NCBI GenBank assembly: GCA_944383355.1
Contig: CALWPF010000015.1
Span: forward strand, 1-40,355
DNA from: an uncultured Clostridia bacterium
GTDB lineage: Bacteria > Bacillota > Clostridia > Christensenellales > UBA1242
Direction of reading: 5' to 3'
Length of the DNA stretch: 40,355 bases
Shown: in pieces, positions 17,747-24,705 of the stretch
Numbering within the stretch: the first letter of the stretch is position 1
Layout: each line of letters starts with the position of its first letter
Notes under the pieces: generated by a model
What the model was told of the DNA's origin: nothing
The model's database searches: none
The model's input: the letters and a program-made list of their open reading frames with translations, nothing else
Made by a program: the position numbers and the translations under genes

Positions 17747-18606
17747 TTTTTTGCTCCTTGATATGCTTTTACTATTCTATCTAGACCATTATAGTCGGGT
17801 AGTACTTCTATAGACTCAAAAGATTTCCTTAGTAAACTAGCCAAACTTTGACCTTGGTTATATCCTATTTCAAGATATAGCGTACCACTAGGTTTTAGGT
17901 AATTACAGACATTTTTTGATATGATTTTGTAAAAATACAATCCATCAGCGCCTCCATCAAGTGCGATTTGGGGCTCATAGTTTTTTACTGAATTGGGTAA
18001 GTTAGCTAATTGTGCTTTTTCTATATAAGGTGGGTTACTGACTATTATATCATATTGCCTCTCTACATTTTCCCACATATTACTTTGCAAAAATTTAATA
18101 TCCGTATTATATATCTTTGCATTTTGTCGTGCTACGTCTAAGGCTTTTTGGCTGATATCTACTGCAGTTACTTTGCATCTTAATTCTTTTGCTAATGTTA
18201 CTGCGATGCAACCACTACCTGTGCACAGTTCTAAAATATTTAATTTTGTATATGGAGGTGTCTCTTGAGTGAGTTTTGTTTTACTCATGCAGTCCCTTAT
18301 TATTTTTTCGCAAAGTTGCTCTGTCTCGGGTCTAGGTATCAATACATCTTTATTCACCAAGAATTTTCTTCCATAAAACTCTGCGTTACCAATGATGTAG
18401 GCAAGTGGTTCATCTGCTAGTAATCTTTTTATCCCATTGAGCAGAGTAGAGCATTGTTGATTGCTTAACTCTCGTTGTCCTAGTCCAAATATGCCGAGTT
18501 CGTCTTTGCCAAGAATATCAAGAGTCAACCAATCTAGGTCTCTTAGTTGGTCTGCCGATAATTGGTACTGTGATTTTACTTTGGTCAAAAAATCTTTATA
18601 CAACAT
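17743..18606 (-). CDS. prmC: Release factor glutamine methyltransferase
   Basis: 287 residues. A class I SAM-dependent methyltransferase with the LELCTGSGCIA SAM-binding loop and the catalytic NPPY motif at 191-194. It methylates the glutamine of the GGQ motif of release factors; prfA lies directly downstream and overlaps it by 4 bases. Three in-frame ATGs exist (18630, 18621, 18606). The one at 18606 is chosen because TGGAG lies 9 bases before it, whereas 18630 sits directly after the T-tract of the rpmE terminator with no ribosome binding site. No separate promoter is seen, so expression may depend on read-through of that terminator. Confidence 0.92.
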   Translation of the reverse strand: MLYKDFLTKVKSQYQLSADQLRDLDWLTLDILGKDELGIFGLGQRELSNQQCSTLLNGIKRLLADEPLAYIIGNAEFYGRKFLVNKDVLIPRPETEQLCEKIIRDCMSKTKLTQETPPYTKLNILELCTGSGCIAVTLAKELRCKVTAVDISQKALDVARQNAKIYNTDIKFLQSNMWENVERQYDIIVSNPPYIEKAQLANLPNSVKNYEPQIALDGGADGLYFYKIISKNVCNYLKPSGTLYLEIGYNQGQSLASLLRKSFESIEVLPDYNGLDRIVKAYQGAKK

Positions 18607-18637
18607 ACTGAGTTTCTCCATATAAGCCATATGTTAC

Positions 18638-18675
18638 AAAAAAAATAGACGCTCTAATAATCAAAGCATCTATTT
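18638..18675 (-). terminator. Intrinsic terminator between rpmE and prmC
   Basis: On the minus strand AAATAGATGCT pairs with AGCGTCTATTT (11 pairs, one G-T), followed by eight T. It would let rpmE be made in excess over prmC-prfA. Confidence 0.85.
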
Positions 18676-18688
18676 GGTAAGTATAAAT

Positions 18689-18913
18689 CTAGTTACCTTG
18701 TTTGTCAGTGTCAAGATTGTGACGCTTATTAAACTTTTCTACACGACCTGCGGTATCTACCACTTTTTGTTTACCAGTAAAGAAAGGGTGACATTTGTTA
18801 CAAATATCAATCTTCATAGTATCTGACTTGTATGTAGACTTTGTATCAAAAGTCTCACCACAAGCACATTCAACTTTTACAGTGTGGTAATTTGGGTGTA
18901 TATCTTTCTTCAT
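18689..18913 (-). CDS. rpmE: Ribosomal protein L31, zinc-binding type
   Basis: 74 residues beginning [10 protein letters not shown]. The CACG and [10 protein letters not shown] motifs supply the cysteines of the zinc-containing (C+) form of bL31. The ATG at 18913 is chosen over a GTG at 18922 because GAGGT lies 7 bases before it. It has its own consensus promoter, whose -35 overlaps the end of murC, and its own terminator, as expected for a highly expressed single ribosomal gene. Confidence 0.96.
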   Translation of the reverse strand: MKKDIHPNYHTVKVECACGETFDTKSTYKSDTMKIDICNKCHPFFTGKQKVVDTAGRVEKFNKRHNLDTDKQGN

Positions 18914-18946
18914 ACTGCTCACCTCACCAAATAATAATGTAGATTA

Positions 18947-18975
18947 ATTATAATGAAAAGTATAATACAAGTCAA
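18947..18975 (-). promoter_or_regulatory. SigA-type promoter of rpmE
   Basis: On the minus strand TTGACT (18975-18970), 17 bases, TATAAT (18952-18947). The -35 hexamer overlaps the murC stop codon. Confidence 0.75.
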
Positions 18976-20369
18976 GAGGTTTTGGGTGATTTTTTGTCTT
19001 TTTGCATTGTTTTGTGCTCAACGTATTTTTTTGCAAAGTCATAAATAGTGCCAGCGCCTAGCCAGAGTAATGTATCCCCACTTTTGGTGTCTTTATCCAA
19101 TTCGTTGAATAGTGCGTGCAAATGCTGAAAATATTGGGTTTCTGGTGTGTGTTCGGCAACTCTATAAAACAAATCAATTGCATCACCACCCAGTATATAA
19201 CTTTCTCTAGCTGGATATGTTGGTAATATAATGACTTTGTCAGCTCCATTAAACGCTGTAGCAAAATAGTCAATGAGTGCACAAGTGCGTGAATAAGTAT
19301 GAGGCTCAAATATTACTATTAATCTGCCTTGTGCTATTTGTTTTGCTGTGCGTATACTGCATTTTATCTCTGTAGGGTGATGTGCATAATCATGAATCAT
19401 TAGGAGATTATCAGTGTCATAAATTTTTTCGAATCTTCTATTGACTCCACTAAAAATTAACAATGCTTTTTGGATATCATCAAATTGTATGCCAAAATAA
19501 AGGCTTGTTGTAATAGCTCCTAGAGCATTGTAAACATTATGTTTTCCAACTATATTTAATTGTATATTCCCTAAATTTTCATTTTTGTAGTAGCAATCAA
19601 AACTGTATTTACCATTGCTTGCTTTTAGATTTTTTGCATAATAATGGTTGGTTGGGCTCAATCCAAATGTGATTAAATTTTGTTGAGATTTGGATTTTGG
19701 TATATCACTAGGCACTGTATCACCATTGATTACCAAACAATCTTTTGTTTGTCTAGCAAACTGTAAAAATGCTGATTGTAGTTCCTCTATGTTATGATAG
19801 CAGTCCATATGGTCTGGCTCTATATTAGTTATGATCGAAACACTTGGGCGCAAGTGTAGGAAACTTTTGTTGTATTCACATGCCTCAGTAATAAAATATT
19901 TTTTGTGTCCTATCTGTAGATTGCTATTCCAATCGTTGCTAATGCCACCCATATGAATGGTTGGAAAGAGGTTAGCTGTTTTAAATATAATACCTAGCAT
20001 AGCGGTGGTTGTGGTTTTGCCATGTGTGCCACTAATAGCAATTACTTCTCTGTATTCACTGGCTATTATACCTAGCAACTGAGCCCTTTCCAACATTGGT
20101 TTGTTTAACTTTTTTGCTAAACTAATAGTGGGTGAATTTTGGGAGATGGCATTGGTATACACAACCAAGTCAGCAACTTTTATATCGTCAAGATCATTGC
20201 CTATACTAACTTTGATGCCTTTTGAACGCAAATCTTGGACAATATCACTATCATTATCATCATTGCCAGTGACGTTGTATTTTTTGGATGCTAGTAGAGT
20301 AGCGAGTGCGCTCATACTGATTCCACCTATTCCTACAAAGTGGATTTTATTGAAATCTTTTAACTTCAT
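18972..20369 (-). CDS. murC: UDP-N-acetylmuramate--L-alanine ligase
   Basis: 465 residues. N-terminal Rossmann motif GIGGISMSALA at 13-23, the Mur-ligase P-loop GTHGKTTTT, and the central NRRFE block. Adds L-alanine to UDP-MurNAc, the first step of the stem peptide. It lies apart from the cell-wall cluster at 26-35 kb and runs opposite to it, divergent from spoVG. The start MKLKDFNKIHF is the natural one by family comparison, but there is no recognisable ribosome binding site and a -10-like TATCAT lies only about 11 bases upstream, so the mRNA may be leaderless. The C terminus is Lys-rich (KDKKSPKTS). Confidence 0.95.
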   Translation of the reverse strand: MKLKDFNKIHFVGIGGISMSALATLLASKKYNVTGNDDNDSDIVQDLRSKGIKVSIGNDLDDIKVADLVVYTNAISQNSPTISLAKKLNKPMLERAQLLGIIASEYREVIAISGTHGKTTTTAMLGIIFKTANLFPTIHMGGISNDWNSNLQIGHKKYFITEACEYNKSFLHLRPSVSIITNIEPDHMDCYHNIEELQSAFLQFARQTKDCLVINGDTVPSDIPKSKSQQNLITFGLSPTNHYYAKNLKASNGKYSFDCYYKNENLGNIQLNIVGKHNVYNALGAITTSLYFGIQFDDIQKALLIFSGVNRRFEKIYDTDNLLMIHDYAHHPTEIKCSIRTAKQIAQGRLIVIFEPHTYSRTCALIDYFATAFNGADKVIILPTYPARESYILGGDAIDLFYRVAEHTPETQYFQHLHALFNELDKDTKSGDTLLWLGAGTIYDFAKKYVEHKTMQKDKKSPKTS

Positions 20370-20445
20370 AATAAATATATATGATAAGTTTGTATGAATG
20401 TGAGCAAAACTTGTGTGTTCGGGTATAAAAAGTATGCAATTTTGT

Positions 20446-20474
20446 TTGACAAAAATGGACTATATATGTATCAT
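20446..20474 (+). promoter_or_regulatory. SigA-type promoter of spoVG
   Basis: TTGACA at 20446-20451, 17 bases, TATCAT at 20469-20474. In B. subtilis spoVG is read by SigH; this one looks vegetative. Confidence 0.6.
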
Positions 20475-20532
20475 TTAGTTGGCTAAAAGGTTTCCTTTTT
20501 GCAAAACTATAAAAGGAAGGTGAAGGGACTTG

Positions 20533-20814
20533 ATGAAAATTACGGACATTCGTATTCGTATTGTGAAGAAAGATGACAACAAACTCAAGGCCGTTGCTTC
20601 ATTGACCATTGATGACTGCTTTGCAGTACATGACATCAAGGTTATTGATGGGAACCAAGGTTTGTTTATCGCAATGCCTAGTCGCAAGACTCCTGAGGGC
20701 AACTTCAAGGATATTGTTCATCCACTCAACACAGAGACGAGAGAAGAGATTCGTGACCTCATACTCGCTGAGTACCAAAAGGTATTGGCTGAGTCCGAGA
20801 AAGCAGGTGAATAA
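20533..20814 (+). CDS. spoVG: SpoVG RNA/DNA-binding regulator
   Basis: 93 residues with the SpoVG core: MKITDIRIRIV, the DCFAVHDIKVIDG block, and the AMPSRKTPEG motif. SpoVG is a small nucleic-acid-binding protein with roles in septation control at sporulation and in post-transcriptional regulation. The ATG at 20533 follows GAAGGGA; the TTG one codon earlier is not needed. It has its own promoter and terminator, so it is a single-gene unit divergent from murC. It is presumably abundant: the codons are regular and the terminator is strong. Confidence 0.95.
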   Translation: MKITDIRIRIVKKDDNKLKAVASLTIDDCFAVHDIKVIDGNQGLFIAMPSRKTPEGNFKDIVHPLNTETREEIRDLILAEYQKVLAESEKAGE

Positions 20815-20849
20815 TTATTTGTAGTTCGCTAGGCTAATATATGAGGATC

Positions 20850-20878
20850 GATGGCTATCACTGATAGCCATCTTTTTT
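20850..20878 (+). terminator. Intrinsic terminator of spoVG
   Basis: Inverted repeat GATGGCTAT ... ATAGCCATC with a short loop, followed by TTTTTT. Confidence 0.85.
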
Positions 20879-21016
20879 ATTTATTTTAGATTGTATTAGT
20901 GCTTTAATCTAATTTGGTAATTTTACAAATTAGTTTTGTGTAGTTTGAGTAAGATAGATTATCACTTTTGTAGGATACAAATTATATAATTGGGATAATA
21001 CAAGTGATAGTATAGT

Positions 21017-21301
21017 TTAATCTATGAGGGTTGTTCCTCTTTTTTCTTTTTTTTGCGTTTTCTTTTTTGAATCTTTCTTTTCCTTTGGTGTATTTCCCAT
21101 CAAGTTCAAATTACCTTTTTTTACTAAGCCGTAGATTAGCATATATACGCCAGCAAGCCCAATTATCATATAGAGGAATCTACTAACAAAATGGGCTTGG
21201 CTCCCAAATATTCCTGCTATAAAGTCAAATTGAAAAAGCCCTATACATAGCCAATTGATTGCTCCTATTTGGACTATCATATACATTATAAAATTAAACA
21301 T
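21017..21301 (-). CDS. DUF378 small membrane protein
   Basis: 94 residues. Two hydrophobic helices (about 5-25 and 38-62) carry the DUF378 pattern: IGAINWLCIGLFQFD, then GLAGVYML. The remaining C terminus is cytoplasmic-looking and strongly basic (repeated KK pairs). DUF378 has no established function. AAGGAG lies 6 bases before the ATG. It lies alone on the minus strand between spoVG and spo0A. A forespore-type promoter candidate lies directly upstream. An imperfect inverted repeat (TATCACTT at 20960-20967 with AAGTGATA at 21002-21009) lies just beyond its stop, without a T-tract. Confidence 0.85.
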   Translation of the reverse strand: MFNFIMYMIVQIGAINWLCIGLFQFDFIAGIFGSQAHFVSRFLYMIIGLAGVYMLIYGLVKKGNLNLMGNTPKEKKDSKKKTQKKEKRGTTLID

Positions 21302-21321
21302 TTGTAGCTCCTTTTTGGGGC

Positions 21322-21351
21322 TAGTATGTCTAAAATTAACTTTTTTAATAC
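21322..21351 (-). promoter_or_regulatory. Possible SigF/SigG-type promoter of the DUF378 gene
   Basis: On the minus strand GTATT (21351-21347), 18 bases, CATACTA (21328-21322). The -10 fits the SigG consensus; the -35 differs at one base of five. Only about 20 bases separate the -10 from the ATG. Confidence 0.3.
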
Positions 21352-21518
21352 AGGTTTTGAGTCCAATTATGAATACATTAATTTGTCAATAGGTATAAGA
21401 TTGGGTTGTGTTTTAAAAGTGATATTTTTAGTCAATAATTTAATTGTTTCGTGGTAATCTCGGAATTTGCTGACTTTTTCGCTTTTTGCTATCTTAAATT
21501 GTCACAAATAATAAAGAA

Positions 21519-21528
21519 TTTCGACAAA
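21519..21528 (-). promoter_or_regulatory. Spo0A box upstream of spo0A
   Basis: TTTGTCGAAA on the minus strand contains the exact 0A box TGTCGAA. It lies about 60 bases upstream of the spo0A -35. A weaker TGTCGAT (21629-21623) overlaps the expected transcription start. Together they suggest autoregulation. Confidence 0.45.
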
Positions 21529-21586
21529 AAGTTACAAATCAATATCATTAAGGCTATATTACTACATTATTTTGGTTAATCAAAAT

Positions 21587-21616
21587 TTGATTTTGAATTA
21601 ATCACTTTGTTATTAT
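21587..21616 (+). promoter_or_regulatory. SigA-type promoter of spo0A
   Basis: TTGATT at 21587-21592, 18 bases, TATTAT at 21611-21616. A 7-pair hairpin (CGACACT with AGTGTTG) lies in the leader before the ribosome binding site. Confidence 0.5.
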
Positions 21617-21675
21617 GTGCCTATCGACACTAAGCGAAAAAGTGTTGAATTTTATTTAAAAAATAGGAGGACTCT

Positions 21676-22509
21676 ATGAAGAGAATTAAACTGATTGTCG
21701 TAGACGACAGTCAACAAATGAAGAAGTTGTGTGCAGAGGAGTTTAGTCATTCTTCTGAAATAGAGTTATTGGAACAGGTAAGTGATGGTAGTAAGGCTCT
21801 TGATATAATTAGGGAGCGCAAACCAGATGTTGTTTTGTTGGATTTGGTGCTACCCAATAGAGATGGTATGGCATTGCTTGAGGAAATTTTGGCTCTTGAA
21901 AATGCCCCAAAAGTAATAATCGCTACTGCATTATCAGGCGATGCTTTTGTATTGAATGCAATGCAAATGGGTGCTAGTTATTACTTTATTAAGCCATGTA
22001 GTGCGACTGACTTGATAGGGCGTATGCGTGGAATTTGTGCAGAGCAGGCTGTCAAGACTAATGTAGATAGACAAGAGCACATAAGTAGTATTATTGAGGC
22101 ATACCAAAATAGCACTAATACAAATACAAATCCTGTTCCAGTAAAAAATGTTTACAAGAATAGGAACCTTGAGGAAAGGATAAGTAATATATTCATTACT
22201 GTAGGGATTCCTGCGCATATCAAAGGGTATCAGTTTTTGCGTGAGGCTATAAAGATGGCTATAGATACCCCAGATATAGTGAATAGTATTACAAAAAAGT
22301 TATATCCTAGTATTGCTCAAAAGTTTGGAACTAGTGCAAGCAAGGTTGAGCGTGCTATAAGGCATGCGATAGAGGTTGCATGGAATAGGGGTAAGATAGA
22401 AAATATCAACTCAATATTTGGACTGCAAGTGTATGGTACTAATGAGAAACCTACCAACGGTGAATTTATTGCTTTGGTTGCAGACAAGATGATTATTGAG
22501 GGCTGTTAA
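21676..22509 (+). CDS. spo0A: Sporulation master regulator Spo0A
   Basis: 277 residues. The receiver domain (about 1-125) has the acidic pair Asp10-Asp11, phosphoacceptor Asp56 (LLDLVLP), Thr84 and Lys106, all needed for phosphorelay control. A linker rich in Asn and Thr follows. The C-terminal effector domain (about 160-277) has the Spo0A recognition helix region (SKVERAIRHAIEVAWNRG) and ends with the PTNGEFIALVADK block. When phosphorylated, Spo0A binds 0A boxes (TGTCGAA) and starts sporulation. AGGAGG lies 5 bases before the ATG. It is not next to spoIVB, its usual neighbour in Bacilli and many Clostridia. Confidence 0.96.
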   Translation: MKRIKLIVVDDSQQMKKLCAEEFSHSSEIELLEQVSDGSKALDIIRERKPDVVLLDLVLPNRDGMALLEEILALENAPKVIIATALSGDAFVLNAMQMGASYYFIKPCSATDLIGRMRGICAEQAVKTNVDRQEHISSIIEAYQNSTNTNTNPVPVKNVYKNRNLEERISNIFITVGIPAHIKGYQFLREAIKMAIDTPDIVNSITKKLYPSIAQKFGTSASKVERAIRHAIEVAWNRGKIENINSIFGLQVYGTNEKPTNGEFIALVADKMIIEGC

Positions 22510-22537
22510 AAAAATCAAAAAAGTTATACAAAATCAG

Positions 22538-22566
22538 TTTACTTTTGGGTATTTTATCTATATAAT
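22538..22566 (+). promoter_or_regulatory. SigA-type promoter of the zinc-ribbon acidic protein
   Basis: TTTACT at 22538-22543, 17 bases, TATAAT at 22561-22566. Confidence 0.6.
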
Positions 22567-22633
22567 AGAGGCAACTTTTGGGTAATAGGCTAGATTGACT
22601 AGGTATTAGACAATTGTTAGGGAGTATGTTGAG

Positions 22634-23218
22634 ATGGAAAAGAAAGTTACTGATTTTGTTCGTTGTCCTCGTTGCGAGCTAAATTTTATTCACAAAAAAG
22701 ATAAGTTGTGTAGTGTATGTAAAAAAGAGGTGGAATCAGCTTATCAAAAAGGTGATGATTTAGACGATTTGGGGTTGGACTTTGATATATGTCCAGTATG
22801 CAAGACCAACTATATTCGTGAAGATGAGGATATGTGTGCTAGCTGTCAAAAGGAGCGAGACTTGGACAAAATTGTATCTGGTGATATTGACGATGAGGAG
22901 CCAGTTCGTGATGAGTGGACTGATGAGATTGAGGACACTGATGGCGTAGATGCTGATGACGAACTTGGACACATGGTAGGTATATCAGAAATAGACGATG
23001 ATGAGTTGGATACGCTCGACTTGGAGGATTTGGGAGACTTTGATGACGATGAGCTTGATGATGACTTTGACGAGAGTGAATTAGATGATGACGATGAGTT
23101 GGATGACGATTTAGATGGTGACTTTAACGACAGTGACATCGACGAAGACGAAGATGATGAAGATGACCTAGACGATGACCTCGATGACGATTTTGATGAC
23201 GAAAAAGATTATAAATGA
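22634..23218 (+). CDS. Double zinc-ribbon protein with long Asp-rich tail
   Basis: 194 residues, family not recognised. Two C-x2-C ... C-x2-C zinc ribbons lie in the N-terminal 75 residues: Cys11/14/26/29 and Cys53/56/68/71 (CPRC, CSVC; CPVC, CASC). The rest, about residues 82-190, is almost entirely Asp and Glu with scattered Leu and Phe, including runs such as DDDELDDDFDESELDDDD. The tail is reminiscent of the acidic tail of the RNA polymerase delta subunit, but no RpoE-type winged-helix domain is present, so homology is not claimed. The ribbons suggest binding to nucleic acid, RNA polymerase or the ribosome. It has its own promoter and terminator between spo0A and rplJ, a place often occupied in related genomes by translation genes. 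Confidence 0.85.
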   Translation: MEKKVTDFVRCPRCELNFIHKKDKLCSVCKKEVESAYQKGDDLDDLGLDFDICPVCKTNYIREDEDMCASCQKERDLDKIVSGDIDDEEPVRDEWTDEIEDTDGVDADDELGHMVGISEIDDDELDTLDLEDLGDFDDDELDDDFDESELDDDDELDDDLDGDFNDSDIDEDEDDEDDLDDDLDDDFDDEKDYK

Positions 23219-23223
23219 TAGAT

Positions 23224-23255
23224 AAATGGAGTAATTTGCGGATCTCCATTTTTTT
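23224..23255 (+). terminator. Intrinsic terminator after the acidic zinc-ribbon gene
   Basis: AAATGGAG (23224-23231) pairs with CTCCATTT (23244-23251) around a 12-base loop, followed by a T-tract. Confidence 0.75.
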
Positions 23256-23380
23256 ATTTTAATAATTACAGCCGCATTTGAGTCATATAGTGATAAAACT
23301 TTTTAATAAAAAATAAAGATTTGTGTAGGATAAGATATTACTGTGGTTTATAAAATAGTATAAAAATTTTACTCAAGGGG

Positions 23381-23409
23381 TTGACAATGTAATACAAATA
23401 TAATATAAT
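23381..23409 (+). promoter_or_regulatory. Consensus SigA promoter of rplJ-rplL
   Basis: TTGACA at 23381-23386, 17 bases, TATAAT at 23404-23409: both hexamers are perfect. Confidence 0.85.
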
Positions 23410-23415
23410 GACAAT

Positions 23416-23565
23416 ACTAATTGAATAGGATTTTCGTTGCCAAAGACAGCAAGTGTCTATTCGCTAACCAGTAGACTTAATCTGTGTAGATGCACAGGCT
23501 TGCCGAGGCGGAGTATTATATAGGATATTTTTATCCCTATGCTTCGTTTGGCATGGGGATTTTTA
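23416..23565 (+). promoter_or_regulatory. L10 (rplJ) leader RNA
   Basis: The transcript leader contains the hallmarks of the ribosomal protein L10 leader: GCCAAAGACAGCAAG at 23439-23453 and CTTGCCGAGG at 23499-23508, which pair around a variable hairpin to form the L10-L12 binding site. It ends in an attenuator hairpin. Excess L10-L12 complex binding is known to repress this operon. Confidence 0.85.
23533..23565 (+). terminator. Attenuator hairpin of the L10 leader
   Basis: ATCCCTATGC (23533-23542) pairs with GCATGGGGAT (23551-23560, one G-T) around an 8-base loop and is followed by a T-run. It lies before the rplJ start, as in Firmicute L10 leaders. Confidence 0.75.
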
Positions 23566-23600
23566 TTCGTTAGAATAAGAGTTGGAGGGTTACAGTCGAG

Positions 23601-24119
23601 ATGTCAAAAAACTTGGAAATAAAGAAACAACAAGTTCAAGATGTTCAATCAAAGATTGAGAGAGCAAAGAGTGTAGTGTTGGTTGACTATCGTGGTATCA
23701 ATGTGGCAGATGCTACCGAGATGCGTAACAAGATGCGTGACGCAGGTTGTGAGTATCATGTTTACAAAAACCGTATTTTCAAATTGGCATTAAACAATTG
23801 CGGTATTCATGACTTTGATGACAAGCTTGAGGGTACACTCGCTGTTGCGTTTAGTTTTAATAGCGAAATTGACGCTGCTAAAATCCTCAAAGAGTTTGCT
23901 GACAAAACCAGCCTTACTATCAAGTTTGGTTTGTTGGGCAAAAACTATGTAGATGACGCTGGTATCAAGGCACTGGCAAGTTTGCCAAGCAAAGATGTAT
24001 TGATGGCAAAGTTGATGGGTATGCTCAATGCACCTATTACTCAACTATGCTCAGTAATGAATGGTCCAGTGCGTGGACTTACCATTGCGCTAAACGCAGT
24101 TGCGACAAAAAACAATTAA
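23601..24119 (+). CDS. rplJ: Ribosomal protein L10
   Basis: 172 residues, normal for uL10. Conserved VLVDYRGINV and VYKNRIFKLAL blocks in the rRNA-binding N-terminal domain. The C-terminal helix that carries L7/L12 dimers ends the protein. It forms the base of the ribosomal stalk. GGAGGG precedes the ATG. It is the first gene of a two-gene operon with rplL under the L10 leader. Unusually rplK-rplA do not precede it and rpoB does not follow. Confidence 0.97.
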   Translation: MSKNLEIKKQQVQDVQSKIERAKSVVLVDYRGINVADATEMRNKMRDAGCEYHVYKNRIFKLALNNCGIHDFDDKLEGTLAVAFSFNSEIDAAKILKEFADKTSLTIKFGLLGKNYVDDAGIKALASLPSKDVLMAKLMGMLNAPITQLCSVMNGPVRGLTIALNAVATKNN

Positions 24120-24147
24120 GAGAATTTTATTTTAAAGGAGATTTATT

Positions 24148-24549
24148 ATGGCAAAGATTAATGATTTGTTAGAGCAAATAAAGGGTTTGACCGTAGTAGA
24201 GGTTAGCGAGTTGGTTAAATTAATGGAGGAAGAGTTTGGCGTAAGTGCTGCTGCTCCAGTTGCTGTAGCTGCAGCTCCAGCTGCAGGTGCTGCTCCAGCT
24301 GCAGGTGCTGATGCAGGTGCTGCTGAGGAAAAGGCTAACTATGATGTAGTATTGAAAGGTCTTAGTGCTACCGCTAGCAAGGTTGCAGTTATTAAGGTTG
24401 TAAAAGAGGCTACAGGTCTTGGCTTGACCGAGGCAAAAGAGTTGGTTGACGGCGCTCCAAAGACAATCAAGTCAAATGTTCCTGCTGATGAGGCAAAGGC
24501 TATGGTTGAGAAGTTGAAAGAGGCTGGCGCTGACGTTGAGATGAAATAA
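24148..24549 (+). CDS. rplL: Ribosomal protein L7/L12
   Basis: 133 residues. N-terminal dimerisation domain, a long flexible Ala/Pro/Gly hinge (about residues 34-61), and the C-terminal factor-binding domain with [20 protein letters not shown]. The stalk recruits translation GTPases. The hinge is somewhat longer than in B. subtilis and nearly perfectly repeated (AAPAAGA units). AAAGGAG precedes the ATG. A strong terminator follows, so the operon ends here. Confidence 0.98.
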   Translation: MAKINDLLEQIKGLTVVEVSELVKLMEEEFGVSAAAPVAVAAAPAAGAAPAAGADAGAAEEKANYDVVLKGLSATASKVAVIKVVKEATGLGLTEAKELVDGAPKTIKSNVPADEAKAMVEKLKEAGADVEMK

Positions 24550-24568
24550 TCTCGGTCTTTGAGTTGAT

Positions 24569-24605
24569 AAAAAACACTTTACAGGTTATGTAGAGTGTTT
24601 TTTTA
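24569..24605 (+). terminator. Intrinsic terminator of rplJ-rplL
   Basis: A stem of about 14 pairs, AAAAACACTTTACA with TGTAGAGTGTTTTT, 5-base loop, T-tract. Confidence 0.85.
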
Positions 24606-24644
24606 TTTAGTTAAAATCATCAATTTATATCCTGACAAAGCAGT

Positions 24645-24673
24645 AACACTTTTAAAAAAGTATACATACTATA
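24645..24673 (+). promoter_or_regulatory. Possible SigK-type promoter of the Cys-containing unknown gene
   Basis: AAC at 24645-24647, 17 bases, CATACTATA at 24665-24673, which fits the SigK pattern mAC-N16/17-CATANNNTA. No good SigA pair is seen. Confidence 0.35.
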
Positions 24674-24705
24674 TTGTGTACGGGTTAAATTTTATGGAGG
24701 TTGTT

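Noticed and set aside
22846..23139. Poly-Ser protein on the minus strand over the Asp-rich tail
   Set aside because: GAT/GAC repeats read backwards give Ser codons; this is an artefact of the acidic tail.
24595..24705. N-terminal extension of the Cys-containing protein
   Set aside because: It would begin inside the rplL terminator T-tract and lacks a ribosome binding site; GGAGG before 24706 decides the start.
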